Source: Streptomyces sp. NBC_00513
GTDB taxonomy: Bacteria; Actinomycetota; Actinomycetes; Streptomycetales; Streptomycetaceae
Reading direction: 5' to 3'
Length of the DNA: 64,000 bases
Assembly (NCBI RefSeq): GCF_041431415.1
Contig: NZ_CP107846.1
Location: 1 to 64,000, forward strand
Shown here one piece after another: positions 54,655-63,301 of this stretch (positions are counted from its first letter, which is position 1; each line of letters starts with the position of its first letter). The notes under the pieces are model-generated. The model saw only the letters and a list, made by a program, of their open reading frames with translations. It was not told the origin of the DNA and did no database searches. A program made the position numbers and the translations under genes.

Positions 54655-56220
54655 TCATCGGTTTTTCACCATCTGCAGGGCTGGGCCCCAGGCACCCTCG
54701 GGGTTCTGGGTCAGCCACCGGCGGTCGAACGTGCCGGTGCGCTCCAGGACGTCGATGAACGACGGCATGTTGCGGTATACGGCGCGCGGTTCCTCGCCGT
54801 GCGGGGCGAAGAGTTCGCTGGTGGTGGGGCGGCCCCCTTCGCCGACGACGTCGTGGACCTCGTAGATGTGGGAGACGAAGCGGTGCTTGCGTCCGCCGAT
54901 CGCGGTCTCGTCGAGGTAGGTGAGGTAGACGACCACGTCGATCGCACTCGCGATCAAGTGGTTGGCGGCCTCGGTCTGCATGCCGGCCTCCGTGCACAGC
55001 TGCACGAGGCGGGAGATGATCGCGTGCGGCCGGCGCACGTGCAGGGTGCACATCGAGCCGGAGCCGCCTGCGGACATCGCCTGGAGCATGGGCAGGACCT
55101 CGGTGGAGCGGACCTCACCGACGATCACCCTGTGCACGTTGTAGCGCAGGGCGGTGGGGAAGATGTCGCCGATGGTGACCTCGCCCGACGCGTTGCCGCC
55201 GCGGACCTCGCCGTTGGACTGGCGGGCCTCGAATGCGAAGCAGAGCGGGCCCGGCTTGCCTTCCGGGCCGGGCTCGTCGAGGTAGAGCTCGCGGTCGGAC
55301 TCCAGGGTGGCGATGCGCTCCCCCGGCGGGATCTCCCGTCCCAGGGCGCGCAGCAGGGAGGTCTTGCCGGCTCCCATGTCGCCGACGACCAGGATGTTGA
55401 GTTTCGCCTGGACACAGGCCAGGAGGAAGACTCTCAGGAGCGGGTTGAGCGAGCCCCAGCGGATGAGTTCGTCGATGCCGTGCTGGCGGATTCGGTGTTT
55501 TCGGATGACGACCGACGGGCGGGTGGTGAGCAGGCTCGCGGTGACGCGGGATCCCTCGGGCATGCGGAAGCCGACGTTTGGGGTGGCCTGGGTCAGGGCG
55601 CGCTCGCCGTGTCCGGACAGGCCGGCCATGCGGTTGACCCAGGTGATCAGCTCCTCGTGCGAGTCGGCGACCCGCTCGATGGTGCGGCGGGGTCGGTCGT
55701 AGTACTCGATGTGCGCGCGGAGCCCGTCGACCATGACGTCCTCGACGCCGTCTTCGTCGAGCAGGCCCTGGAGGCGGCCGCCACGGAACATCGCGTCGAA
55801 CACGGCCGCTCCGACGGCGTGTTCTTCGGCTGCTGTCAGGGCGGTATTGCCGTGGGCGTACTTCGAGGCCCACCGCGCGACGGCCTTCGTGACCATGGAG
55901 CGGGCCTGGGCCCGGCGGTCGTTTTCTTCGAGCAGGCGGCTGGGGTCGTGCGCGGACAGCTCGGCGGACACCTCGGCCTGGAGTGCCTCGATGACTTCCC
56001 AGCCCACCGGCAGCTGCCCGGGCAGCCCGGCCAACTTCGGTACAACGCCCGGGCCGGCGGCTGTCGCTGGTCGGGTGGGTGCGGGCAGAGCGGGCGCCGG
56101 TGCGGGCGGTGCTGCGGGCTGGGGGATCCGGGCCGTGCTGATGCGGCCGGTGAGCAGGCCCGCGATGTCGGCGGGGCCGTGCCCGGTCGGGCCTTCGGGG
56201 CGCTGCTGTGTATCAGACAC
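54655..56220 (-). CDS. tadA: TadA/CpaF pilus assembly ATPase
   Basis: A 521-residue secretion ATPase. A Pro/Ala-rich N-terminal tail of about 60 residues is followed by the helical N-domain (GLLDEDGVEDVMVDGLRAHI), then the ATPase core: LNILVVGDMGAGKTSLLRAL (Walker A), ERIATLESDRELYLDEP (Asp box), HRVIVGEVRSTEVLPMLQAM (Walker B-type) and GSMCTLHVRRPHAII (His box). Start GTG overlaps the preceding CpaE-like stop by eight bases. Powers pilus extension. Confidence 0.93.
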   Translation of the reverse strand: MSDTQQRPEGPTGHGPADIAGLLTGRISTARIPQPAAPPAPAPALPAPTRPATAAGPGVVPKLAGLPGQLPVGWEVIEALQAEVSAELSAHDPSRLLEENDRRAQARSMVTKAVARWASKYAHGNTALTAAEEHAVGAAVFDAMFRGGRLQGLLDEDGVEDVMVDGLRAHIEYYDRPRRTIERVADSHEELITWVNRMAGLSGHGERALTQATPNVGFRMPEGSRVTASLLTTRPSVVIRKHRIRQHGIDELIRWGSLNPLLRVFLLACVQAKLNILVVGDMGAGKTSLLRALGREIPPGERIATLESDRELYLDEPGPEGKPGPLCFAFEARQSNGEVRGGNASGEVTIGDIFPTALRYNVHRVIVGEVRSTEVLPMLQAMSAGGSGSMCTLHVRRPHAIISRLVQLCTEAGMQTEAANHLIASAIDVVVYLTYLDETAIGGRKHRFVSHIYEVHDVVGEGGRPTTSELFAPHGEEPRAVYRNMPSFIDVLERTGTFDRRWLTQNPEGAWGPALQMVKNR

Positions 56221-57094
56221 GGGGGTCCACCCGTCCCTGGTTCAGGCGCTGGAGTACCCCGGCGAGCTGCGGGGCGGCCGGGGCCGGGAGAGCGGGCGGG
56301 TACTTCTGGTGCAGCGCGCGTCGAGAGGCGGCCGCCTGCAGGTGGCCAAGCGCCGTGCGGGCGGAGCTCAAGAGCGGCGACTTCTTCAGCTTCCGCGGGG
56401 CGGGGGCGGTGCCGGCGAGGTAGGCGGCGGTGTCCGGCTCCCAGGGCAAAGCGGCCATGACTGGCAGGCCGACCGCTTCGGAGGCCTCGTGGGCGCGGCG
56501 AGGGCCGTCCTCGATGAGGAGGACACCCAGGGCGTCGGCTCCCGTGCCGCGGTCGGTGAGCTCGTTGCGCAGTGGTTCGGCCATGTGCCGGGCCAGGGTG
56601 AGGGACTGATCGGTGGCGCGTACGACGAGCAGGACCAGGTCGGCTCCGTGGAGGAGCGGTGCGGGGGTGAGGGTGGGGTGGAGGTGGCCGGACTCCAGGG
56701 CCAGGCGGCCGGCGTCGATGACGACGTCGTAGCCGCCTTCGTCCGACAGCACCCGCATCACCTGGGCCAGGGCAGGCCAAGTGCGTGCCAGAGCAGGGGC
56801 CTGGGCGGGGTCGGTCAGGCCGGGCAGAACCTGGCGGTGGCCGGAGGCGTCGAGACTGACGAGGTGGCTCGCGAAGGCCTGGGCGAGCGCGTCTTCACCG
56901 GCGCGTTCGGCGATGGCGAGGTGGTAAAGGCCGGTCCCGGCGGTGATCTGGGCCTGGAACAGGCCTGCCCTTATGGTGCCGCCGGCCGGGTCGCATTCGG
57001 CGAGCAGCGAGGGCCGCGTCGAGGACAGCGCCATCGCGAGGGCGGTGGTGGTGACGCCGCACGACTTCGCGCTCACCAGCGCGGTGACGGTCAC
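56213..57094 (-). CDS. CpaE/TadZ-like P-loop protein
   Basis: A 293-residue ParA/MinD-like protein that localises Tad machines. VTVTALVSAKSCGVTTTALA has a Walker A variant (S-x-x-C-G-V-T-T) in which the signature lysines of true ParA are absent or shifted. ECDPAGGTIRAG gives the switch region and DVVIDAGRL the Walker B-like strand. ATP hydrolysis may therefore be weak, as in TadZ. GTG overlaps the SAF-protein stop (GTGA). Confidence 0.82.
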   Translation of the reverse strand: MTVTALVSAKSCGVTTTALAMALSSTRPSLLAECDPAGGTIRAGLFQAQITAGTGLYHLAIAERAGEDALAQAFASHLVSLDASGHRQVLPGLTDPAQAPALARTWPALAQVMRVLSDEGGYDVVIDAGRLALESGHLHPTLTPAPLLHGADLVLLVVRATDQSLTLARHMAEPLRNELTDRGTGADALGVLLIEDGPRRAHEASEAVGLPVMAALPWEPDTAAYLAGTAPAPRKLKKSPLLSSARTALGHLQAAASRRALHQKYPPALPAPAAPQLAGVLQRLNQGRVDPRV

Positions 57095-57783
57095 GATCCG
57101 CTCCGGACATCGCGGACCAGGGCGACCCGGCCGGCTGAGGCGCGGGTGGCCAGGAGCGGGCCGTCCGACGGTGCGACTGCGAGATTGACGACGACGGCGC
57201 CGGAGGCGTCGGGCCGGCTGACGGAGACGACGACCGCCTTGACCGACGTCGGCGGGGCCTCTGCGCTGTCCTTGCCGCTGGGCTGCTCGCCTTGGGCGGG
57301 GACGGTGACGGCGAGGACCTTGTCGCCGGGGACGAGGGCGCCGGCGGGGGCCTGGCCGCGCTTGACCTGGACACCGACCTGTTGCCTGTCGTCGCCGAGG
57401 CCGGTGCCGGGCTGGAGTTGGGCGGCGACGAGGAGGCTGCCCTTGCGCAGGTCGACGGCGGGGCGCTTGCCGACGACGATGGAGCGGTCGGTGGCGGGCA
57501 TCGGGGTCAGGGCCGCGTCGGCCGATACCTCCGCGACGATGATGTCCGCGTCGGTCAGCGGCTGGCCGGCCGGGACGTCGTTGGCGATGGCCAGGACTTT
57601 CGTACGGTCGCCGACCGCGGACACGGCGGCGGCCGCGCCGAGGGCGGCCGCTACGGCAAGCACGGTGCTGAGTGCGGCTGCGGCATAGCGGCGCTGCTTC
57701 CGTACGGGGGCCGCGGTGGTGATGGGGAGATCGGTGCGCGGGCCGGCTGGACGCGGCAGCGGCGGGGCGGCGGGGGATTCCAT
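57091..57783 (-). CDS. CpaB/RcpC-like SAF-domain protein
   Basis: A 230-residue protein with a Pro-rich start, a single transmembrane helix (YAAAALSTVLAVAAALGAA, about 33-52) and a SAF domain: VLAIANDVPAGQPLTDADII then SIVVGKRPAVDLRKGSLLVA and PGDKVLAVTVPAQ. This matches CpaB/RcpC of Tad systems, a periplasmic-side (here cell-wall-side) assembly factor. ATG 57783 has GAGAGG about ten bases upstream. Confidence 0.85.
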   Translation of the reverse strand: MESPAAPPLPRPAGPRTDLPITTAAPVRKQRRYAAAALSTVLAVAAALGAAAAVSAVGDRTKVLAIANDVPAGQPLTDADIIVAEVSADAALTPMPATDRSIVVGKRPAVDLRKGSLLVAAQLQPGTGLGDDRQQVGVQVKRGQAPAGALVPGDKVLAVTVPAQGEQPSGKDSAEAPPTSVKAVVVSVSRPDASGAVVVNLAVAPSDGPLLATRASAGRVALVRDVRSGS

Positions 57784-57821
57784 TCGGGTACTGCCTCTCG
57801 GGGATGTGCAAGCGCGCGATG

Positions 57822-58709
57822 CTAGTTGAGGACCTGGACCTCGGCGACGATGATGTCCACGTCGCTGGTACGGACCTCGGTCAGCTGGCCGGCCTGGGCG
57901 CCGCCATTGACCTGCCAGTCGATCGACCAGGTGGATGTCGCGGTGACGTGGTACTTCCCGGAACCGGTGGTGGACGACGGCTTGGCGTACCGGTGCCCGC
58001 AGTCCGGAGACGGCGTCTTGCCGTACTCCGCTTTGTAGGGGGTGCCGGCAGAGGTACAGATGACTGACTTCCCGTCGCCCATACTCCATACGATCTTGCT
58101 GACTTTTGCTGTCGCGGTCACCGTGACACCGCCTGCGGATGCCGACGCCACGTTGGGTCCGTACGTTTCGGGGCCGGTGGCGGTCCACATGTAGACGGGC
58201 ATGCCAACGACGCCCGTGCCACCGGGTTTCGGAGTGATGCCGATCTCAGGGGCTCGGAGGAGCATCTTGTCGACAGCCTGCTGGGCCAGAACCGCGGGGT
58301 CCACGGTTGCGGCGACGGGTGGTGTCGCCGCCCAGACTCTCCGGACGTTGGTCAGGGGGTTCTCTGAGGGAGTCCAGGTGCAGGATTCCGTGTATACGCC
58401 GCCATCACCGGGCTGGTGCCCCTCCCAGTCCAAACTGCCGGCCGGGGGCTGGGGGTCAGTGAGTTCGTAGGTGCAGTCCCAGTGTGCTGCGGTTTCGCCC
58501 TGGCCTCCGCCTTGGCCGCCCCCACCACCTCCGCCGCTGCCACCAGGCTTCGGGGCGGGTCGTTCACCCGGAACGTCGACTTCGACACAGGTGAACATGC
58601 CGCAGGGGCCGGTTCCCGTCGTGGGGGGCGGCGGGCTCGCGTAGGCAGGTGAGGGGAATGCGAGGAGGGTCAAAGCGGCGCAGGAAAGCACTCGGCGCGT
58701 CGTCAGCAT
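57822..58709 (-). CDS. Secreted glycine-rich protein of the pilus operon
   Basis: A 295-residue exported protein. Signal peptide about residues 1-24 (LTTRRVLSCAALTLLAFPSP, then YASPP). A Gly-rich linker (about 55-70) follows, then CTYELTDPQPPAGSLDWEG and a C-terminal beta domain (GVTVTATAKVSKIVWSMGDG; KYHVTATSTWSIDWQVN) like PKD-type surface modules. ATG 58709 overlaps the lipoprotein stop. Likely an extracellular pilus-associated protein. Confidence 0.8.
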   Translation of the reverse strand: MLTTRRVLSCAALTLLAFPSPAYASPPPPTTGTGPCGMFTCVEVDVPGERPAPKPGGSGGGGGGGQGGGQGETAAHWDCTYELTDPQPPAGSLDWEGHQPGDGGVYTESCTWTPSENPLTNVRRVWAATPPVAATVDPAVLAQQAVDKMLLRAPEIGITPKPGGTGVVGMPVYMWTATGPETYGPNVASASAGGVTVTATAKVSKIVWSMGDGKSVICTSAGTPYKAEYGKTPSPDCGHRYAKPSSTTGSGKYHVTATSTWSIDWQVNGGAQAGQLTEVRTSDVDIIVAEVQVLN

Positions 58710-59296
58710 GGCTGCCCCTTGGGCTCGTCTCTGACCACGCGCCAACCTTCCGGCCAGCGCTCGACAGTGGTGACGATGACGTACTTGGTGAGGCGGGTTG
58801 ACGGAAATACCGCTGGCTTCTTGGTGGTGGCGTCCACGACCTGCCACTTCGAGATGTCCAGGCAGCTGGAAAGCGTCGCGCTGGGAACCTGGCGATCCAG
58901 GTCGATGGCGGTGACTGTTGTACCGGCGACTGTGACGCTTCCTGTGTGCACGAGGCCCTTAGCGTGGGTGTTCTTTGCATCGGCCTGCGAGCTGTCCAAA
59001 GCTGTGGATGCCGCGTATTGAGCCACATTCGCGCTCTTGCCTGAAGGGTCCGCGTAGAGCTTCTCCAGCTCGCCCCAGTACATCGCGTAGGTCTTGGTCG
59101 CGTCGGCTTTAGCCTTCTCCGTCGGATCCTGCGTGCTGCTTGAAACCGTTGGGGTAGGTGCTGCCTCAGTCTTCTTGTCATCGGTCCCGGCAGATGAGGT
59201 ACATGCCGAGGTCAGCACCGTGCAGGCAGCGAGAAGCAGGGGGATGCTCAGGCTGGAGGCCCGTCCGGACTGTCGACTCAGATCAGATCGTGCCAT
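58703..59296 (-). CDS. Lipoprotein at the head of the Tad operon
   Basis: A 197-residue lipoprotein: basic start, hydrophobic core, lipobox LTSAC (Cys about 32) followed by Ser/Thr-rich linker. The mature domain (KADATKTYAMYWGELEKLYA; SGKSANVAQYAASTALDSSQ) resembles small Streptomyces lipoproteins with a SnoaL/NTF2-like feel ending in W-R-V-V. First gene of the leftward operon; GGGGAGG upstream. Confidence 0.82.
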   Translation of the reverse strand: MARSDLSRQSGRASSLSIPLLLAACTVLTSACTSSAGTDDKKTEAAPTPTVSSSTQDPTEKAKADATKTYAMYWGELEKLYADPSGKSANVAQYAASTALDSSQADAKNTHAKGLVHTGSVTVAGTTVTAIDLDRQVPSATLSSCLDISKWQVVDATTKKPAVFPSTRLTKYVIVTTVERWPEGWRVVRDEPKGQPC

Positions 59297-60057
59297 GGGT
59301 ATCGCTGCCTCCCCGTAGTACAGAAAGCGGTCGACTGTCGCAGGCGCATTGGCGCTGCCGCCGACGGCGCAAAAACCTCAACCGTCACGATCGACCGGAC
59401 TGTTCCCATACGTTACGCAGAGATGGCCAACATCGAAAGCCGATAGTGCAGTTCAGGGCCGTGCGCGAGGACAAACCACCACGTTCTCGCACCTTGGCGT
59501 GACTACCTCGGACCTGAGTCCGATGGGTGCCGCCGATCCAAGCCGAGCAGCGTCTGTCTGACGCCGCTGATGACCCCGGGCATGTATTGATCTGCCCTTA
59601 CGATTTACGCCAAAGGATTGGCTCGAACTGCAATCAGAATGACTGAAACTCTACGCAACCTACCGAGGTTCCTCTGGTTGTCAGCGCCCTGCCTCCGCAT
59701 TGGTACGGGCCATTCCTAGAAGGACAGGAGTACGCACCACGTCATTCATTGATGCCGCTATCGCGCGCCGGCCAATGCGGCACGATGGGGCCGCTGCCGA
59801 AGCAATCGATCATTGAGGTCCCTCCCAGGCCCTGGCGCCAACCCGAGTCCGGGACCACACCCCGGCGTACGGGTGAGGGGCACCTCCGCCGGACTTCGGT
59901 CTCAGCCAGGTTGGTCGTTGGAGCGCAGCAGCCGACCCGGCGACAGACGAATGCGTGGTCGGGCTGTTCCTCAGCTCCAGGCGCGGTCGGGTCCTGGGTC
60001 GTGCTGTACGGGATCGCAGCATCGACGTATGCTGGTACCAATCTGCAGTTCAGGCAG
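59297..60057. other. Intergenic region between pilus and replication modules
   Basis: About 760 bases of mixed composition. The promoter of the pilus operon should lie near 59300-59420 (minus); I cannot name its boxes reliably. Short frames exist in several directions without ribosome sites. No tRNA is visible. Confidence 0.55.
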
Positions 60058-60091
60058 AAGAAGGCCCTCACCACAAGGTGAGGGCCTTCTT
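60058..60091 (-). terminator. Terminator of the replication operon
   Basis: AAGAAGGCCCTCACC (60058-60072) pairs perfectly with GGTGAGGGCCTTCTT (60077-60091) over a four-base loop, 13 bases after the stop at 60105. Confidence 0.85.
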
Positions 60092-60104
60092 CCATTGGCG
60101 CTGG

Positions 60105-60527
60105 CTAGGCAACGCTGCGGAGCTTGGGGGTCCCCTGCGAGGGGGGCACCGTCTGATACTCAGGCAGCTTGAGGGGCAAGAGCCTGCCCGCGCGCATGTC
60201 CTCCAGGGCTTGCGCAAAAGCCTCGTCCATGGCTTCTGCGCTCTCGTATCGCCCGGCGAGCGGGTGCAGGCTGTAGCTGTTGGCGCGTCGGCTGCGCTCA
60301 CTGGGTGTACGCAGCACCACGTTCAGCTCGAACAGCGGATCAAGAAGCTTGCTCACGGCAGCCGGGCTGACTTTGTACTCGGCCGACATCGCCTGCTGCG
60401 AGGGCAAGTTGCCCGTGCCCATCTCACTGCGGAAGACGAGGTAGGACAGGAACTTCACCGCGGCCGCCCCGATCGGAAGCGCCCAGATGCGTTCAGTCAC
60501 GAGTGGGGACATCACAGGCTTGGGCAT
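60105..60527 (-). CDS. Winged-helix protein of the replication module
   Basis: A 140-residue protein starting MPKPVMSPLVTERIWALPIG. The wHTH is QAMSAEYKVSPAAVSKLLDP followed by LFELNVVLRTPSERSRRANS (wing). It overlaps in style with Rep-associated wHTH proteins and is 46 bases downstream of the Rep-like gene in the same direction. ATG 60527 has AGGAG 11 bases upstream. Probably a copy-control or auxiliary Rep protein. Confidence 0.75.
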   Translation of the reverse strand: MPKPVMSPLVTERIWALPIGAAAVKFLSYLVFRSEMGTGNLPSQQAMSAEYKVSPAAVSKLLDPLFELNVVLRTPSERSRRANSYSLHPLAGRYESAEAMDEAFAQALEDMRAGRLLPLKLPEYQTVPPSQGTPKLRSVA

Positions 60528-60573
60528 CAGGTGGGATCTCCTTGGTCGTGTCGTCGCGGTATACAGGCGCCCG

Positions 60574-61287
60574 TCACCCTGTCGCTCCTCTGGCGGGCGA
60601 TTCCTCGAAGTCAAGCATCTGCTGGCCCGGCAGGTTCTTCGGGCCGACCTTGTGGGGGAAGTCTGTGGTCTCATCCCCGTGGTCGGAGGCGATCTCCTCC
60701 AGAACGGTCTTCTGCTCGCCGCTGTTGCCGGAGAACCAGAGCGTCACGTTCAGTCGGATGCGACCGTAGCCGGCACTCTCCAACCAGCCCCACTCGATGA
60801 GCGTCTTGACGGCCTTGTTGACGGTCGGACGCGTGATCCTCTTCGCGCCGGGCATGTCGGTCAGCAACTCATTGAGGCCATCGGTGATCTGTTGCTGCGT
60901 GTACGAGGCGATGCCGGTGCCCTTCTTCTGTCCGCCGGCGACGAACAGGAAGACCGCGGCTCGGGATCGAGAGAGGACTCCGGCCACAAGCAGCTTGGCC
61001 ATCCACTGGGCGAACCAATTGGAGGTGATGCTGTAGCCGATCTCGCCGGCCATGGTGTGGATGCTGCGAGGGTCGGTGTCGCTGTAGTCGATGTGGATCT
61101 GGACCTTGGGTCCTCCACGGGTCGCCCTGCGCCCGGTGGGTGCGGGGGCGACGTTCTGTGTGTGCCCGATGTGGCCGGCCAGCAGGCTGACGATGTCGTC
61201 AAGGACGCCGTCGCCGTTCTTGGGCCCCTCGGCGGGTGGGGTGTGGTTGGGCCGGCGCTGTGCTCGCGCCGGCGGTTCAGGCGTCAC
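60574..61287 (-). CDS. Rep-like plasmid replication initiator
   Basis: A 237-residue protein. The N-terminal half is Pro/Gln-rich, then MAGEIGYSITSNWFAQWMA. The central wHTH reads SYTQQQITDGLNELLTDMPG then RITRPTVNKAVKTLIEWGWL and SAGYGRIRLNVTLWFSG, in the pattern of RepL-type wHTH initiators. GTG 61287 has GAGGAGGG upstream. The six repeats at 61329-61733 lie just beyond, where an initiator would bind. Assigned from context and fold pattern; no catalytic motif is expected for this group. Confidence 0.72.
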   Translation of the reverse strand: MTPEPPARAQRRPNHTPPAEGPKNGDGVLDDIVSLLAGHIGHTQNVAPAPTGRRATRGGPKVQIHIDYSDTDPRSIHTMAGEIGYSITSNWFAQWMAKLLVAGVLSRSRAAVFLFVAGGQKKGTGIASYTQQQITDGLNELLTDMPGAKRITRPTVNKAVKTLIEWGWLESAGYGRIRLNVTLWFSGNSGEQKTVLEEIASDHGDETTDFPHKVGPKNLPGQQMLDFEESPARGATG

Positions 61288-61328
61288 TGAGCCCTCCTCT
61301 GCTGTTCAGGCAGAGGGGAGCCTATCCC

Positions 61329-61733
61329 AAAAGTTTCCGTCAGCTTAAGTTTTGACGGCGCGTCGCCTGCGCAAGTTGCGGGCCGCGTCTGTGGAGTGGT
61401 GCCGAGACTTTCCAGCAGGGAAAGTTTCGGCGCCTCTCCGAAGCCAGAACTTTCCGGCAGGTTAAGTCTTGCGGGCCTTCCTTGACGGCGTTTACGCGAG
61501 GAGCCAACGATCCGCACCGAAACTTTCCTTCAGTGAAAGTTTCGGCGTGGTTCGGACCCGAAACTTGCTGTCAAGTTAAGTTTCGTGAGTTGCCGCGACA
61601 CACATGCTCGATCCGAGTGGTCTCTCCGCAACTATCACCAGGCGGTTTCGAGGGCGCGTGCACCGCTCTGACCTGGGCGTTCCACACGGGCCACAGCTGG
61701 GCTTGCTGCTTTCCCTCAGGTTAAGTTTCGAAG
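61329..61733. repeat. Six iteron-like imperfect palindromes
   Basis: Units centred near 61341, 61416, 61458, 61531, 61572 and 61717 share the form CGAAACTT, a CC-x-x-CAG core, and TTAAGTTTCG or GAAAGTTTCG, i.e. half-sites AACTT and AAGTT in opposite orientation. Examples: CCGAAACTTTCC with AAGTTTCGGCG near 61518-61547. Centre spacings are about 75, 42, 73, 41 and 145 bases, near whole helical turns. Placed just upstream of the Rep-like gene, they are the best candidate for the plasmid origin or Rep operator. Confidence 0.78.
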
Positions 61734-61834
61734 GCAAGTGTCATCGCTGGGTTAACAGATTCGACCCCCAAGTGTGTCGGCCAGACACGCCAGATGAGGA
61801 GAAGCTGCAGGTCAGCGAGGTGCAGATTCGGCGC

Positions 61835-61850
61835 TCTCTTTATTTAGAGA
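61835..61850. other. A+T-rich hairpin near the iterons
   Basis: TCTCT, TTATTT, AGAGA forms a perfect 5-bp stem in an otherwise G+C-rich region, a candidate unwinding element about 100 bases from the last iteron. Confidence 0.35.
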
Positions 61851-62343
61851 CAGCAACCAGCAGGCCAGTCGTCACTTCACAGCTCCCGGTGACAGCCCTG
61901 GTGACGGTGCTCCAGGCGTCCGCTCCCCCACCAGGTCCTCCGGGCCGTATGACTGACCACGACATTGCTACCCCCTCAGCCCGGTTCGAGCCTGCACCAC
62001 CGAATGCGCGCCCCTGTGGCGAGTTCCTTGAACGACTACGATCAGGGGCCACCTGCACCACCTCGGACCCCAGCCACGCCACCAAAGGAACGACACGCTC
62101 ATCAGCCACATGGTTCGCTCTCGTTCTCACCGTCCCGCAGGTCCACAGCTCCGCGTGGGCCCGACACGCCCCCTAGGGCGGGGCGGGAACATGCCGAGCC
62201 GGGGGTTCGGGGGCTGCCCCCGAAGACACCAGCCAGCGAACTTCCAGTGGACAAGTTGATGCTTAAGCCACGGGGCGCTCGCACCCTGGTCCGCACTTGT
62301 GACACGGCTGCGACCCCGATCCCTCGTTTCTGTACCCGCAGGA
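61851..62343. other. Non-coding region right of the iterons
   Basis: About 490 bases with no gene I can support: short frames only, no ribosome sites. May be part of the origin. Confidence 0.5.
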
Positions 62344-63288
62344 CTAGGCAGCGCGTGCAAGAGGACCTGAGATCCATGCGTCAACAGGTTCAGTAACCCC
62401 TCCCAGTACCGGGGTGAAGACTTTCTCGAACGGACCGTGGGTCCGCAGTTGCTCAAGGGTGGTCACACCGGCCCGGAGCGGGGTGGACGAGAGTGCGGGA
62501 TCGCTGGCAGCGAGGCTCCGCAGATCAGCGATGCGGCGGGCAAGACGCTCTTCGGAGGCACCGGTCAGTACGAGCAAGAGCCGAGGGAACGCCGGGTATC
62601 GGTAGCGCCAGGCCGGCATCCCGGCCTGGCGCCGGGGCCCGCGGTTGCTCTTGCCCGTCTGAGGCTGGGGCGCGTACTCGTGGTAGGCGGCGTACGCGTG
62701 CAGTTTCTGGGCGAGGCGGGCGATCGTCATCTGGGTGCGGTCGATCTCGACGAAGAACGTGAGCAGGGTGCGCTGTTTGCCAGCGGTGTGGACGTAGCTG
62801 AGGACGGCGTCGGGGATGAGGCAGAGCTCCTCTCCCGGCCGGGAGTCGTCGCGGTAGTAGTGGGCGACCTCGGGTGACCAGTCCAGGGGACCGCATTCGT
62901 GGCCGAGGCGGCGCGCGTGTTCTACGAAGGCGGCTCCGGTCTCGACGACGGCAAGGGTGTGCTCCTGGAGGGGGCCCAGTGCTGCCTCGGGGCTCATCCG
63001 GTAGGCGCGGGGCTGGAGCAGGCCGACGGCTTCGACGGCTTGGGCTCCCTTCTCGGTGAGCCACCACAGGAGTTCGGTCTGGCCGGTGCTGCGCCGGCCT
63101 ACAGCCTCGGCGAAGCCGGCTTCGCGGAGGGTGTGGAGTTGGCGGCGCAGGTACTCGGTGCGGGTGTGATGCGGGGTGACGAGCCGGTGGAGTTGGCGGG
63201 TGGAGACCAGGCGGTGTGCGTAGAGGACCTGAGCAGCCTGCTGGGCGACCTGGCCAAGCCCGGTGGGGGTGGACTGCGGGTAGGGCAT
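62344..63288 (-). CDS. Replication-relaxation family protein
   Basis: A 314-residue protein of the replication-relaxation family found on actinobacterial plasmids. N-terminal wHTH: VLYAHRLVSTRQLHRLVTPH then YLRRQLHTLREAGFAEAVGR. The C-terminal part has LIPDAVLSYVHTAGKQRTLL and FFVEIDRTQMTIARLAQKLH with D...E-x-D, a restriction-like nuclease pattern, and FPRLLLVLTGASEERLARRI. ATG 63288 has GGAA nine bases upstream. Thirteen bases downstream of the transfer ATPase gene; they are probably co-transcribed. Role in nicking or relaxing plasmid DNA is inferred from family name only. Confidence 0.83.
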   Translation of the reverse strand: MPYPQSTPTGLGQVAQQAAQVLYAHRLVSTRQLHRLVTPHHTRTEYLRRQLHTLREAGFAEAVGRRSTGQTELLWWLTEKGAQAVEAVGLLQPRAYRMSPEAALGPLQEHTLAVVETGAAFVEHARRLGHECGPLDWSPEVAHYYRDDSRPGEELCLIPDAVLSYVHTAGKQRTLLTFFVEIDRTQMTIARLAQKLHAYAAYHEYAPQPQTGKSNRGPRRQAGMPAWRYRYPAFPRLLLVLTGASEERLARRIADLRSLAASDPALSSTPLRAGVTTLEQLRTHGPFEKVFTPVLGGVTEPVDAWISGPLARAA

Positions 63289-63301
63289 GAGTATTTCCGT
63301 T

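Noticed and set aside
59742..60095. tRNA or attachment site in the gap before the replication genes
   Set aside because: I looked for a cloverleaf and a T-loop GTTCRANNC pattern and found none; only the terminator hairpin is convincing.
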